This document shows, piece after piece, positions 42,423-51,624 of a stretch of 64,000 bases of DNA. This DNA is from Chromatiaceae bacterium (GTDB lineage Bacteria > Pseudomonadota > Gammaproteobacteria > Chromatiales > Chromatiaceae). Where the stretch lies: positions 29,540-93,539 of the forward strand of contig REDK01000093.1 in assembly GCA_007693535.1 (NCBI GenBank). Reading direction: 5' to 3'. The translations under genes and the position numbers were made by a program. Under the pieces are notes generated by a model. It was not told the DNA's origin and made no database searches. It worked only from the letters and a program-made list of their open reading frames with translations. Within the stretch, counting starts at the first letter, position 1, and every line of letters begins with the position of its first letter.

Positions 42423-43319
42423 TCAGTCGTTGTGCTGACGGGCCGCGGCACTGACCTCATCGGCAAAGTTTTCGACCCGTTTCTCAACGCCCTCGCCGAC
42501 CTCGATGCGCGCAAACCGCAGCACCCGAGCACCCTTGTCGGCCACCAATTTGCCGACGCGCTGATCCGGATCTTTGACGAAGGGCTGACCCAGCAGCGTC
42601 ACCTCCTCGAAGAACTTACCGATGCGTCCGCCGATGATTCTGTCGACGATCTCGGCCGGCTTACCACTCTCCAGCGCTTGGGCGCGGATGATCTCTCTTT
42701 CCTTGGCGAGGGTCTCGGCAGGCACGTCCTCCTCGCTGACACAAAGCGGGCTGCTGGCCGCGATATGCATGGCTAGATCCCGCCCGAGGGTCGCGTCGCC
42801 ACCGGCCATCTCCAACAGCACGCCGATGCGCAGACCGTGCCGGTAACTGTACAGCATGCCTTCAGACTCGTCGAAGCGGACCAAACGGCGCACCTGAATG
42901 TTCTCGCCGATCTTAGTGACGAGTGCCTCACGGGCGGCGTTGACGCTGTGGCCGTCGGCAGCACCGACCAGCGGCAGATCAGCCAAGGCCTCAGCATCGG
43001 GCGCGCGGCTGGCAAGGGCGGTCGCAGCCACCCCTGCGGCAAAGGCCCCGAAGCTATCATCCTTGGCGACGAAATCCGTCTCGCTGTTGACCTCGACCAC
43101 GACCCCGCGCCGCCCATCCGGAGCAATCAGCACCTCGACCCGACCATCGGCCGCGATGCGACCGGCCTTCTTGGCCGCCTTCGCTTGACCAGATTTGCGC
43201 ATCGCCTCAATGGCTGCCTCGATATCGCCAGCGGCGGCGACAAGCGCCTTTTTACACTCCATCATGCCAGCGCCAGTGCGCTCGCGCAGCTCCTTAACCA
43301 GTGCTGCTGAAATTGCCAT
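42423..43319 (-). CDS. tsf: Elongation factor Ts
   Basis: AISAALVKELRERTGAGMMECKKALVAAAGDIEAAIEAMRKSG. Confidence 0.98.
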   Translation of the reverse strand: MAISAALVKELRERTGAGMMECKKALVAAAGDIEAAIEAMRKSGQAKAAKKAGRIAADGRVEVLIAPDGRRGVVVEVNSETDFVAKDDSFGAFAAGVAATALASRAPDAEALADLPLVGAADGHSVNAAREALVTKIGENIQVRRLVRFDESEGMLYSYRHGLRIGVLLEMAGGDATLGRDLAMHIAASSPLCVSEEDVPAETLAKEREIIRAQALESGKPAEIVDRIIGGRIGKFFEEVTLLGQPFVKDPDQRVGKLVADKGARVLRFARIEVGEGVEKRVENFADEVSAAARQHND

Positions 43320-43707
43320 ATCATACTCCGGAAGATTTGCAAGCGACCGTCACCGTGATTGGCACCGCAGCAGGATGCGGTCCCGAACTGGGCGCGCCGC
43401 CCTGGTCGGGACGATCGCAAGGTGGAAAATCGGGTTGAAGCACCGGAGCGGATGCACCGCTGCGGCACTCACAGCGGCTAGACACGCGACCCCACGCGGT
43501 CGCATTACCCGCGCTACACTGAAGGAGGGCAGCGACACCCCCTCTAGCGCGTATCGAGAATAACGCTGCGAGTGCCGCCCGGGATCATGTAGCGAGGCAC
43601 CTTCATGACGGCAGGCGCCGGTACTTCAGTCGGTCACCTTGGATGATGGCCGCCGCGGATGGACGGCCACCGCGGGTGTCGGCTTCAGCTCAGGTAGTGC
43701 CGGAGGT

Positions 43708-44460
43708 TTAGGCCGAAGCAGGTTCGGTCTCTGGTTCCGCAACGCCATCGAAGCTATCCGGGGCACCGCCGGCAGCAGCCACCTGCCGCCCGTCGAGGAT
43801 CGCCGAGGCGGCCCCCTCGATGTACAGCCGCACCGCCCGAATTGCATCGTCGTTACCGGGGATGACATAGTCGATCTTACCCGGATCATTGTTGGTGTCG
43901 ACCACGCCGACCACGGCAATGCCCAACTTATTGGCCTCGGTCACCGCGATCTTTTCATGGCCGACGTCGATCACGAACAGTGCGTCCGGCAGCCCATCCA
44001 TATTCTTGATACCGCCCAGACTCAGTTCGAGTTTATCGAGTTCACGCTGCAAGGTCAGCGCTTCCTTCTTACCAAAGCGATCGATCGTACCGTCGGCGAA
44101 CATCGCCTCCAGTTCTTTCAAGCGTTGAATCGACTGGCGCACAGTCTTGAAATTGGTCAACATGCCGCCCAGCCAACGGTGATTGACGTAGGGCATATTA
44201 CAGCGCTGCGCCTCTTCGCGAATGGCTTCTTGAGCGGCTCGCTTGGTACCGACGAACAAAATGCGTCCACCGCTGGCGGCGAGGCGGCCGAGGTAGTTCA
44301 TCGAATCCTGGTAAAGCGGCAGCGTCTTTTCCAGGTTGATGATATGGATCTTATTGCGCTGGCCGAAGATGTATGCGGCCATCTTCGGATTCCAGTAACG
44401 GGTTTGGTGCCCGAAATGGACACCGGCCTGCAGCATCTGCCGCATGGAGACATCGGTCAT
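43708..44460 (-). CDS. rpsB: 30S ribosomal protein S2
   Basis: Internal start [47 protein letters not shown]. Confidence 0.98.
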   Translation of the reverse strand: MTDVSMRQMLQAGVHFGHQTRYWNPKMAAYIFGQRNKIHIINLEKTLPLYQDSMNYLGRLAASGGRILFVGTKRAAQEAIREEAQRCNMPYVNHRWLGGMLTNFKTVRQSIQRLKELEAMFADGTIDRFGKKEALTLQRELDKLELSLGGIKNMDGLPDALFVIDVGHEKIAVTEANKLGIAVVGVVDTNNDPGKIDYVIPGNDDAIRAVRLYIEGAASAILDGRQVAAAGGAPDSFDGVAEPETEPASA

Positions 44461-44497
44461 GACAGACTCTCGGTTCGGGTTGGGCCTCCGCACATCC

Positions 44498-44533
44498 CAT
44501 GCTGAGACCCGCGAACGGGCACCCGACAGCATG
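44498..44533 (-). promoter_or_regulatory. Candidate structured rpsB leader hairpin
   Basis: Minus strand: CATGCTG-tcgggtg-CCCG-TTCG-CGGG-tct-CAGCATG, outer 7-bp and inner 4-bp stems, UUCG loop; 37 nt upstream of rpsB ATG. Confidence 0.5.
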
Positions 44534-45616
44534 TGACGAAGCGCGTGGGGCATTGCAGACAACGACCGCACGCGCAGCGTTGTCCGGGCTGGAAATGGAT
44601 ACTACCAATATGACCAATCAACGCGGCGGCGCTAGGCGCTGGCGGTCGCCCGGTGATGACTGGTTGTCACAGGATCGCATATCGTCGTGACTGCATTACC
44701 CTGACGATAGGGGTCGGGAATGGCAATGACACGGGGATGATCGCCGCCGAGGTGTTCGATTCGCAGGGGCTTCTCCGTCAAAACCGCCCCTGCGGCCCGC
44801 CGACGGACCCGGATGGTCCCTGATTCTCCAGGACCGGCGCCTGCGCCAACGTTTCGGCTGAGCGGGAAGCCGTCTCATGTAGACATCGCCCAAGCCTTGC
44901 CTGGCGGGGCGAATACCGAATCTTGTCGAGGCGTTGTCGCCAATCGCCTTGACGGGCGACCCTGTCGTGGTTCCCGAAGCAGGCCAGCCGGGCAACGTCG
45001 AGGCCGCGAAGCGACCGGGCGGGCAGCGGGGGCCTGTTTGATCCAGAACGCCGCGTCTTATAACATGTCTCGTCTTCATCAGGCAAACTCTCGGCGTCGC
45101 ACGCTGAGTCCGCCCGGCCGGCGCCGCACCTAGGTGTCATCGGCGACGACTTCCGGTCATGCCCCAGCGCCGGGCTCTGCCGAGCGATCGTTTAGCGGTC
45201 TTTAAGAAAGGCCGCGCGTCCGGGCCTGAATCTGTGCGTGGGCGCCCAAGCTGTCACGCGGTCACGGTCCTGCGGGATCTGTGGTCACGGGACAACGGGC
45301 AGGTCGCACGCGCTGGTTCAGAGCCTGGCGCTGGCGCTGGGCACCGTGACCCAGCCGCAGGCCGGAGTCGCGATGGTCGGAGGGCGCCAGCGACTCATGC
45401 GACCTGGTCACTGTGGCCGTCCCGCCTCGGAGACAGCAGCGAACGTGACCCACTTAGCGCTTGTTCAGATATGTGCCGAAGCGCCCCGAACTTCGTCGGC
45501 CGCCCACGGTCGATGTGCGGCACTGTCCGATGGCGGTCCCCCTTGGCCCGCGGTCGCCTGCCTCCACGTTATGCCTAATCCTCAAGAGTCCCCTCGTGTA
45601 TGCCCCCACCACGCCG

Positions 45617-46543
45617 ATGAGTGTTTCAATCAAGACCGCTGCGGAAATCGATAAGATGCGGACCGCGGGGCGGCTTGCCGCACAGGTACTGGAGATGATT
45701 GGTCCGCAGGTGCAGGCAGGCATCACCACGGCCGAACTCGATGCCATCTGTCACCAGTTTATCGTCGATGTCCAGGGAGCGGTCCCAGCTCCCCTCAATT
45801 ATCGCGGGTTCCCCCGCTCGATCTGCACCTCGGTCAACAATCAGGTTTGCCACGGGATTCCCGGCAATAAGCGGCTTAAAAAGGGCGACATCGTCAATGT
45901 CGATGTCACGGTCATCAAGGATGGCTATCACGGCGATACCAGTAAGATGTTCATGGTCGGCGAGCCCTCGGTGCTTGCTCGCCGACTGGTTCAGGTGACC
46001 CGCGAGGCGCTGCTGATCGGCATTGCTCAGGTGCGCCCTGGGGCAACGCTGGGCGACATCGGTCACGCGATTCAGACCTTTGCCGAGGCGCAGCGCTTTT
46101 CCGTGGTGCGGGAGTATTGCGGGCATGGCATCGGACGTGAATTCCATGAAGAACCGCAGGTATTGCATTATGGCAGCCCTGGCGATGGACTAATACTGCG
46201 GCCAGGCATGTGTTTCACGATCGAACCGATGATCAACGCCGGCAAGCGTTTCGTGAAACTGCTGCCGGACGGCTGGACCGTGGTCACCAAGGACCGCTCG
46301 CTATCGGCGCAATGGGAGCACACCATCCTCGTCACCGAGAACGGTTACGAGATTCTGACCCTGCGGGAGGAAGAGCGGGCCGAACTCGTGGACAGCCGGG
46401 TACCGTCGGGCTACCCCCCAGGCCTGGCCGATGACCCAGTCACGACACCTGCAGCCTCCCCTCCTGCCCCTTCCCATAAGGCGGCGCTGGCTGCCGGCCC
46501 CTTGTCCGAGCGACCATTGCGCGCTGGTGGCGGACGCGCATGA
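45617..46543 (+). CDS. map: Methionine aminopeptidase type I with C-terminal extension
   Basis: MSVSIKTAAEIDKMRTAGRLAAQVLEMI; NVDVTVIKDGYHGDTSKMF; YCGHGIGREFHEEPQVLHYG; FTIEPMI; EHTILVTENGYEILT. Confidence 0.96.
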   Translation: MSVSIKTAAEIDKMRTAGRLAAQVLEMIGPQVQAGITTAELDAICHQFIVDVQGAVPAPLNYRGFPRSICTSVNNQVCHGIPGNKRLKKGDIVNVDVTVIKDGYHGDTSKMFMVGEPSVLARRLVQVTREALLIGIAQVRPGATLGDIGHAIQTFAEAQRFSVVREYCGHGIGREFHEEPQVLHYGSPGDGLILRPGMCFTIEPMINAGKRFVKLLPDGWTVVTKDRSLSAQWEHTILVTENGYEILTLREEERAELVDSRVPSGYPPGLADDPVTTPAASPPAPSHKAALAAGPLSERPLRAGGGRA

Positions 46544-49215
46544 GTGCAGTCGTCGATCCCCCCGCCGATGCGCATCTGGTGACGTTACCTCCAGAGACCC
46601 TGCTGACGACATCCGATCAATGCCAGGCCCTGCGGCTATTCCGCGAAACCTTGACGGAGGCGACCCAAGACCTGTTCGATAGCTACGATCAGGGCTTGCC
46701 GATATCGCAACTGGTGCTTGCTCGCAGCCGGATCGTCGATCTGCTGCTGCGTTGTGCTTGGCAACGCTTCATGCCCGACCCCGACGCCGCGGCGTTGGTG
46801 GCGGTGGGAGGCTATGGCCGTCAGGAATTACATCCGGGTTCGGATGTGGACCTGCTGATCCTGGTCGGCGACGAAGGCGATGGCCCGATCCGCGAGCATC
46901 TGTCCAACCTGCTGACCTTCCTCTGGGACATCGGCCTGCAACTGGGCCATGCGGTGCGCACCGTCAGCGAATGCAAGGACGAGGCACGCAAGGATGTCAC
47001 CGTCGTGACCAATCTCATCGAGGCGCGCCTGATCACTGGCGACGCCAGCCTCTTCAACAGCATGCGCGCTATCACTGGTCCGGACCATATTTGGCCCAGC
47101 GACGCCTTCTTCGAAGCCAAGTGCAAGGAGCAGCGGGCACGCTGGCGCAAATATGGTGATACCGCCTACAACCTCGAGCCCAACATCAAAGAAAACCCAG
47201 GCGGTCTGCGCGATATACAGATGATTGGCTGGGTGACCAAGCGCCACTTCGGCGCCGACTCTCTCAGCGAACTAGTTGCCCATGACTTCCTCACCGAGTC
47301 CGAATATCTGACCCTGATCGATGGGCAGGCGCTACTGTGGCGCATCCGCTTCGCGCTGCACCGCCTCACCGGCCGGCGCGAGGATCGTCTGCTGTTCGAC
47401 TACCAACGCACCCTGGCCGAGTCGTTCGGCTTCTCCGACCAGTCCCAAAACCTGGCGGTCGAGCAGTTTATGCAGCAGTACTATCGGACGGTGATGGAGC
47501 TGAACCGGCTCAACGAAATGTTGTTGCAGTTGTTCCGGGAGGCGATCCTGCTGCACGAGAACATCGGACCACCGCAACCCATCAACAAGCGATTTCAGAC
47601 CCGCAGCGGCTATCTTGAGGTCACCCATGACCGCGTGTTTGCCCGCACCCCCATCGCGCTGCTGGAGGCCTTTCATATCCTCCAGCTCCAGCCGCACCTG
47701 AACGGCATACGTGCCCGCACCATTCGGCTGGTTCGCGAAAGTCGGCACCGCATCGACGACGACTTCCGCGAAAATCTCGGTGCCCGCAGCCTGTTCATGG
47801 AGATCCTGCGGCATCCCAGCGGCCTAACGCATGCCCTGCAGCGGATGAACCGCTACGGCGTCCTCGCTCAGTATGTTCCAGCCTTCGCCAACATCGTCGG
47901 GCGGATGCAATACGATCTGTTCCACGTCTATACGGTGGATGAGCACACCTTGCGGGTACTGCGCAACCTGCGCCGGTTCATGGTTAGCGACTATGACCAC
48001 GAATTTCCGCTGTGCAGCGCTATCGCCCGGCGCATTCCCAAGCTGGAGCTGCTCTATCTCGCCGGCCTGTTCCACGACATCGCTAAGGGCCGCGGTGGCG
48101 ACCATTCCCTGATTGGCGCCCGCGACGCTTGGGATTTCTGCCAGTTGCACGGCCTCAGCGAATTCGACAGCCGGCTGGTGGCCTGGCTGGTGGAGCATCA
48201 TCTGCTGATGGCCATGACCGCCCAACGCAAGGACATCAGCGATCCCAAGGTCATCCAGACCTTTGCCCAGACGGTCGGCGACATGAACCGGCTGGACTAT
48301 CTCTACCTGCTGACCGTCGCCGATGTGCGTGGGACCAATCCCAAGCGCTGGTCATCTTGGAAGGACGCCCTGCTGCGCGAGCTGTACCAATCCACCCGAC
48401 GTCTGCTCGATCGCGGGCTCGACAATCCACAGGCTCAGGATCTGATCATCGAGCAGAAGCAGATCGAGGCGATGCGCATCCTCGCCCGCGCAGGGATCGA
48501 CGCCGAGGATTGCCGCAATCTCTGGTTCCGATTCTCGGTGGACTTTTTCGCCCCCAGTCAGCCGGAGGACATCGCCTGGCATACCCAGCGCATCCTCGAG
48601 ACCCCTGCGGTTGCGATGCCCCTGGTGGACATCCGCACAGTCCCCAGTCGGGGCTGCAGTGAGATCCTGATCTACGCCTGCGACCGCGAAAACCTGTTCG
48701 TACGCACCACCGCGCTACTCGACCAACGCGCCCTGAATGTGGTGGACGCCCGCATCATGACCATGGACAGCGGAATGGCCCTGCACATCTTCCGCGCCCT
48801 GACGCAGGACCACCAGCCAATCGAGGCGGGCGAGGCAACCGCGGACGTGATCGATGCCCTGCGGCGAGAACTCAAGGATCTGCGCAACGGTAAGGTCCGC
48901 GTGACTCGGCGGCTACCGCGCCAACACCGCTGGTTTCCGATTGAGACCCAGGTCAGCTTTGCCGAGGACAGCGCCAATCAGCGCACCATGATGCGACTGA
49001 CCACACTCGACCGACCTGGACTGCTGGCGGAGATCGGCGCTGTCTTCGAGTCCTGCAATATCCGCATCCAGAACGCCAAGATCAGTACGGTCGGTGCCGA
49101 GGTGGACGATGTCTTTTTCATCAGCACCCGCGACGCTCGACCGATCACTTGCGAAACCGCCCTGGCCTGCCTGCGGCGCGAGATTCACGAACGGTTGGAG
49201 CAGCAGCAGCCTTAG
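46540..49215 (+). CDS. glnD: PII uridylyltransferase / uridylyl-removing enzyme
   Basis: VAVGGYGRQELHPGSDVDLLIL nucleotidyltransferase; LYLAGLFHDIAKGRGGDHS HD domain; C-terminal ACT domains; ATGA overlap with map. Confidence 0.97.
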   Translation: MSAVVDPPADAHLVTLPPETLLTTSDQCQALRLFRETLTEATQDLFDSYDQGLPISQLVLARSRIVDLLLRCAWQRFMPDPDAAALVAVGGYGRQELHPGSDVDLLILVGDEGDGPIREHLSNLLTFLWDIGLQLGHAVRTVSECKDEARKDVTVVTNLIEARLITGDASLFNSMRAITGPDHIWPSDAFFEAKCKEQRARWRKYGDTAYNLEPNIKENPGGLRDIQMIGWVTKRHFGADSLSELVAHDFLTESEYLTLIDGQALLWRIRFALHRLTGRREDRLLFDYQRTLAESFGFSDQSQNLAVEQFMQQYYRTVMELNRLNEMLLQLFREAILLHENIGPPQPINKRFQTRSGYLEVTHDRVFARTPIALLEAFHILQLQPHLNGIRARTIRLVRESRHRIDDDFRENLGARSLFMEILRHPSGLTHALQRMNRYGVLAQYVPAFANIVGRMQYDLFHVYTVDEHTLRVLRNLRRFMVSDYDHEFPLCSAIARRIPKLELLYLAGLFHDIAKGRGGDHSLIGARDAWDFCQLHGLSEFDSRLVAWLVEHHLLMAMTAQRKDISDPKVIQTFAQTVGDMNRLDYLYLLTVADVRGTNPKRWSSWKDALLRELYQSTRRLLDRGLDNPQAQDLIIEQKQIEAMRILARAGIDAEDCRNLWFRFSVDFFAPSQPEDIAWHTQRILETPAVAMPLVDIRTVPSRGCSEILIYACDRENLFVRTTALLDQRALNVVDARIMTMDSGMALHIFRALTQDHQPIEAGEATADVIDALRRELKDLRNGKVRVTRRLPRQHRWFPIETQVSFAEDSANQRTMMRLTTLDRPGLLAEIGAVFESCNIRIQNAKISTVGAEVDDVFFISTRDARPITCETALACLRREIHERLEQQQP

Positions 49216-49333
49216 TCACACCCCGGCCCCGGCTCACCTAGCTGGCGGCCGGATCGGGTGCTGGGATTGACGCGCACCCCGGGTTGTCATAAAACCTTGT
49301 GGAAATCGCTGTAAAGGTCTTTGCTGAGCCACT

Positions 49334-49780
49334 ATGGCACGGACTTCCCGCCCCGCCCTCCTCGTCGTCTTGCTGCTCGTGGCAGCCGTCGGCGGGACCG
49401 CTAGCCGCGCCGCTCTGGCCGAACCGCCGCCGGCCGACCCCGATCTGCCGCCGCCCGGTGCTGCTATCGCTGCGCCCTGGCTGGATGAGGTGCGCGCACA
49501 GCGGCGGATGTTGCAGGAGCTGCGCCGGGCGCAGCAGGAGGCACGCAAGGACCGGTTTCTGCGCCGCCGCCAGGAGATCATCGAGTTCATGGATAGCGAT
49601 CGCTGGCTATTCCGCAATCCAGGTCCCTGGATGGAACCCTTTATCCCGCCACCAGAACCGCAACACACGCCGCCCAGGGGCAGTGCCGGCAGCTTGCCCC
49701 GCGACCCCAACGACGAACTCCGCGGCCATCCCTATCCTCCCTCCGGCTGGGACAACCGCTGGTACTTCAATGGCTGGTAG
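49334..49780 (+). CDS. Hypothetical secreted protein
   Basis: Signal peptide MARTSRPALLVVLLLVAAVGGTASRAALAEPP; Arg/Gln-rich helical stretch, aromatic C-terminus. Confidence 0.55.
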   Translation: MARTSRPALLVVLLLVAAVGGTASRAALAEPPPADPDLPPPGAAIAAPWLDEVRAQRRMLQELRRAQQEARKDRFLRRRQEIIEFMDSDRWLFRNPGPWMEPFIPPPEPQHTPPRGSAGSLPRDPNDELRGHPYPPSGWDNRWYFNGW

Positions 49781-49810
49781 ACACCAGCTCACCGCCGCGC
49801 GGCCGGGCCT

Positions 49811-49840
49811 GCGTAAATCGGCGTAAATCGGCGTAAATCT
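49811..49840. repeat. Three tandem copies of a 10-bp unit GCGTAAATC(G/T)
   Basis: gcgtaaatcg gcgtaaatcg gcgtaaatct between convergent genes. Confidence 0.9.
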
Positions 49841-49908
49841 GGGCGCGTGTTTGGTGGCCCTGACCGGTCCCGGTTGTCGCGCGCCAACGGACCGGGCCAA
49901 CCGGCAGT

Positions 49909-50913
49909 TCAGGTGGTCTGCAGCTTGTGGCCGGCGAAGCGGTCCAGCAGCAGGATCGCCCCGAGGCCGCTGCTGAACAGCAGGGCCGCAATACCGAATT
50001 CCGCGAGCCCGGCGCTATGGGAGAGGTCCGGCAGCACGTTCAACTGCTGGGTGACGATCCGCTCACCGTGCGAGTCCAAGACATATCCACCAGTGCCATC
50101 CTGCAGCCAGGCAACGTCGTCTTTCCAGGGCCAGACACGGCGCAAGCTGCCCAGCATCAGGCCAGTGAGCAAGGCCACCATCAGATTGTGATAGCGTTCG
50201 AACAGCCAGCCCAGGACTTGGGAAAAGCCGAGTAGGCCGAGCGCCGCCCCACTCCCGACCAGGGCGATGCTGATGAGATCGCGCTGGTTGATCGCGCCGA
50301 GGATGAACTGGTACTTGCCCAACAACACCAGAACGAATGCACCGGAGATGCCCGGCAGGATCATCGCGCAGATGGCCAGCGCCCCGCTGAGCACAAGGAA
50401 CCACCAGTCGTCCGGCGTCTGCACCGGGACCAGCCCCACCAGGAGATAGGCGCCCAGCGCCCCCACCGTCAGCAGCATGGCCAGGCCGGGTGTCCAGCGG
50501 TCGATGCGCCTGCCGACGACATAGACCGAAGCCAGCACCAGGCCAAAAAAGAAGCTCCAGATGACGATTGGTTGATTGATCAGCAGCCATTCCAACAGCT
50601 GCGACAGGGTCAGAATGGCCAGCAGGATGCCGACGGCGACGGCCAGCAGGAACTGCCAGTTCAGGATGGCCAGCATTTCACCGATGCGCAAACGCAGCAG
50701 TGCCCGGATGAACGGCGGCTGACCGATGGCTCGAATGGACTGTATCAGTTCCTCGTAGATGCCGAGAATAAAGGCCATGGTCCCGCCGGAAACGCCGGGG
50801 ACGATGTCCGCCGCGCCCATGCAGACACCACGCAGCATGATACCGAGATGATCGCGGAGACCGCGGTTGGCCCGGTCGGCACCGGTCGGAGTGGTCACTG
50901 AGTGTGGCACCAA
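49909..50913 (-). CDS. DUF368 family membrane protein (PopT-like polyprenyl-phosphate transporter family)
   Basis: RGVCMGAADIVPGVSGGTMAFILGIYEELIQSI; ILPGISGAFVLVLLGKYQFILGAI; multi-TM. Confidence 0.93.
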   Translation of the reverse strand: MVPHSVTTPTGADRANRGLRDHLGIMLRGVCMGAADIVPGVSGGTMAFILGIYEELIQSIRAIGQPPFIRALLRLRIGEMLAILNWQFLLAVAVGILLAILTLSQLLEWLLINQPIVIWSFFFGLVLASVYVVGRRIDRWTPGLAMLLTVGALGAYLLVGLVPVQTPDDWWFLVLSGALAICAMILPGISGAFVLVLLGKYQFILGAINQRDLISIALVGSGAALGLLGFSQVLGWLFERYHNLMVALLTGLMLGSLRRVWPWKDDVAWLQDGTGGYVLDSHGERIVTQQLNVLPDLSHSAGLAEFGIAALLFSSGLGAILLLDRFAGHKLQTT

Positions 50914-51168
50914 TGAGGCCCTTGGTTGTTGGGAAGAATGATCGACTCCCTGGCCGGCGCCGATCCGCCCACCGACAGCCCGGACATGTCATCTGGGAGG
51001 ATGCCGATCGATCGGCCAACCTGCCCGGCAAGCAGCACCCCAGCCGCCGACACGATCGCCGGTTTCCTGCCTCGGCGAACATCGACCAGTGCTCCCAGGG
51101 CGCCGTTCGTTACCGGCGCCTGCTCTGAGCCGCGGCGACCTGCGGCAAGACTGGCAGCACACGGACCA

Positions 51169-51555
51169 CTACTCGTCCGGCAGGCCGTAGCAATCGCCCT
51201 CACGCAGAAATACACCGGGCACCCAGCCGGTCAGGCCTTTGAACTCCACCCGGCACCAGCGGGGCTTCTCGCGCAGGCGCGCGGCCTGGGCAGCCTCGTC
51301 CAGCGTGGTGAACTCCTCCAGGGTGAGGCCACCCTGGCAACCCAGGTTGCGTACGCAATCGCTGCCGGTCGGAATGGTCCCGAGGATCGCCGCGGCGGCA
51401 TCCGGCTCGGCATAGACGGCCAGTTCGGGCTCGGCACCGACGACCCGGTAGAAGTCGGGGCCATCTGCGGTGGCCAAGGCCAGGGCGGGCAACAGCGCCC
51501 ACAGGCTGCCCCCGATCGCGATACAACGGAAGGCCGGAAAAGACAGACAAGACAT
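51169..51555 (-). CDS. SH3-domain-like secreted protein
   Basis: Signal peptide, DFYRVVGAEPELAVYAEPDAAAAILGTIPTGSDCVRNLGCQGG ... RWCRVEFKGLTGWVPGVFL. Confidence 0.8.
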   Translation of the reverse strand: MSCLSFPAFRCIAIGGSLWALLPALALATADGPDFYRVVGAEPELAVYAEPDAAAAILGTIPTGSDCVRNLGCQGGLTLEEFTTLDEAAQAARLREKPRWCRVEFKGLTGWVPGVFLREGDCYGLPDE

Positions 51556-51624
51556 GGAAGACTCCTCAATACGGGCAACGCGAGTAACGCTGGCAGCCGG
51601 TCGCTGGCATGGAAACAACCAGTC

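Noticed and set aside
45195-45215. Hairpin GCGGTCTTT-AAG-AAAGGCCGC in the rpsB-map gap
   Set aside because: One wobble pair, no T-tract and no adjacent gene end; too weak to call a terminator or ncRNA.
45159-45578. 139-aa ORF in the rpsB-map gap
   Set aside because: Low-complexity Arg/Ser/Pro-rich translation, no convincing ribosome-binding site and no family resemblance.
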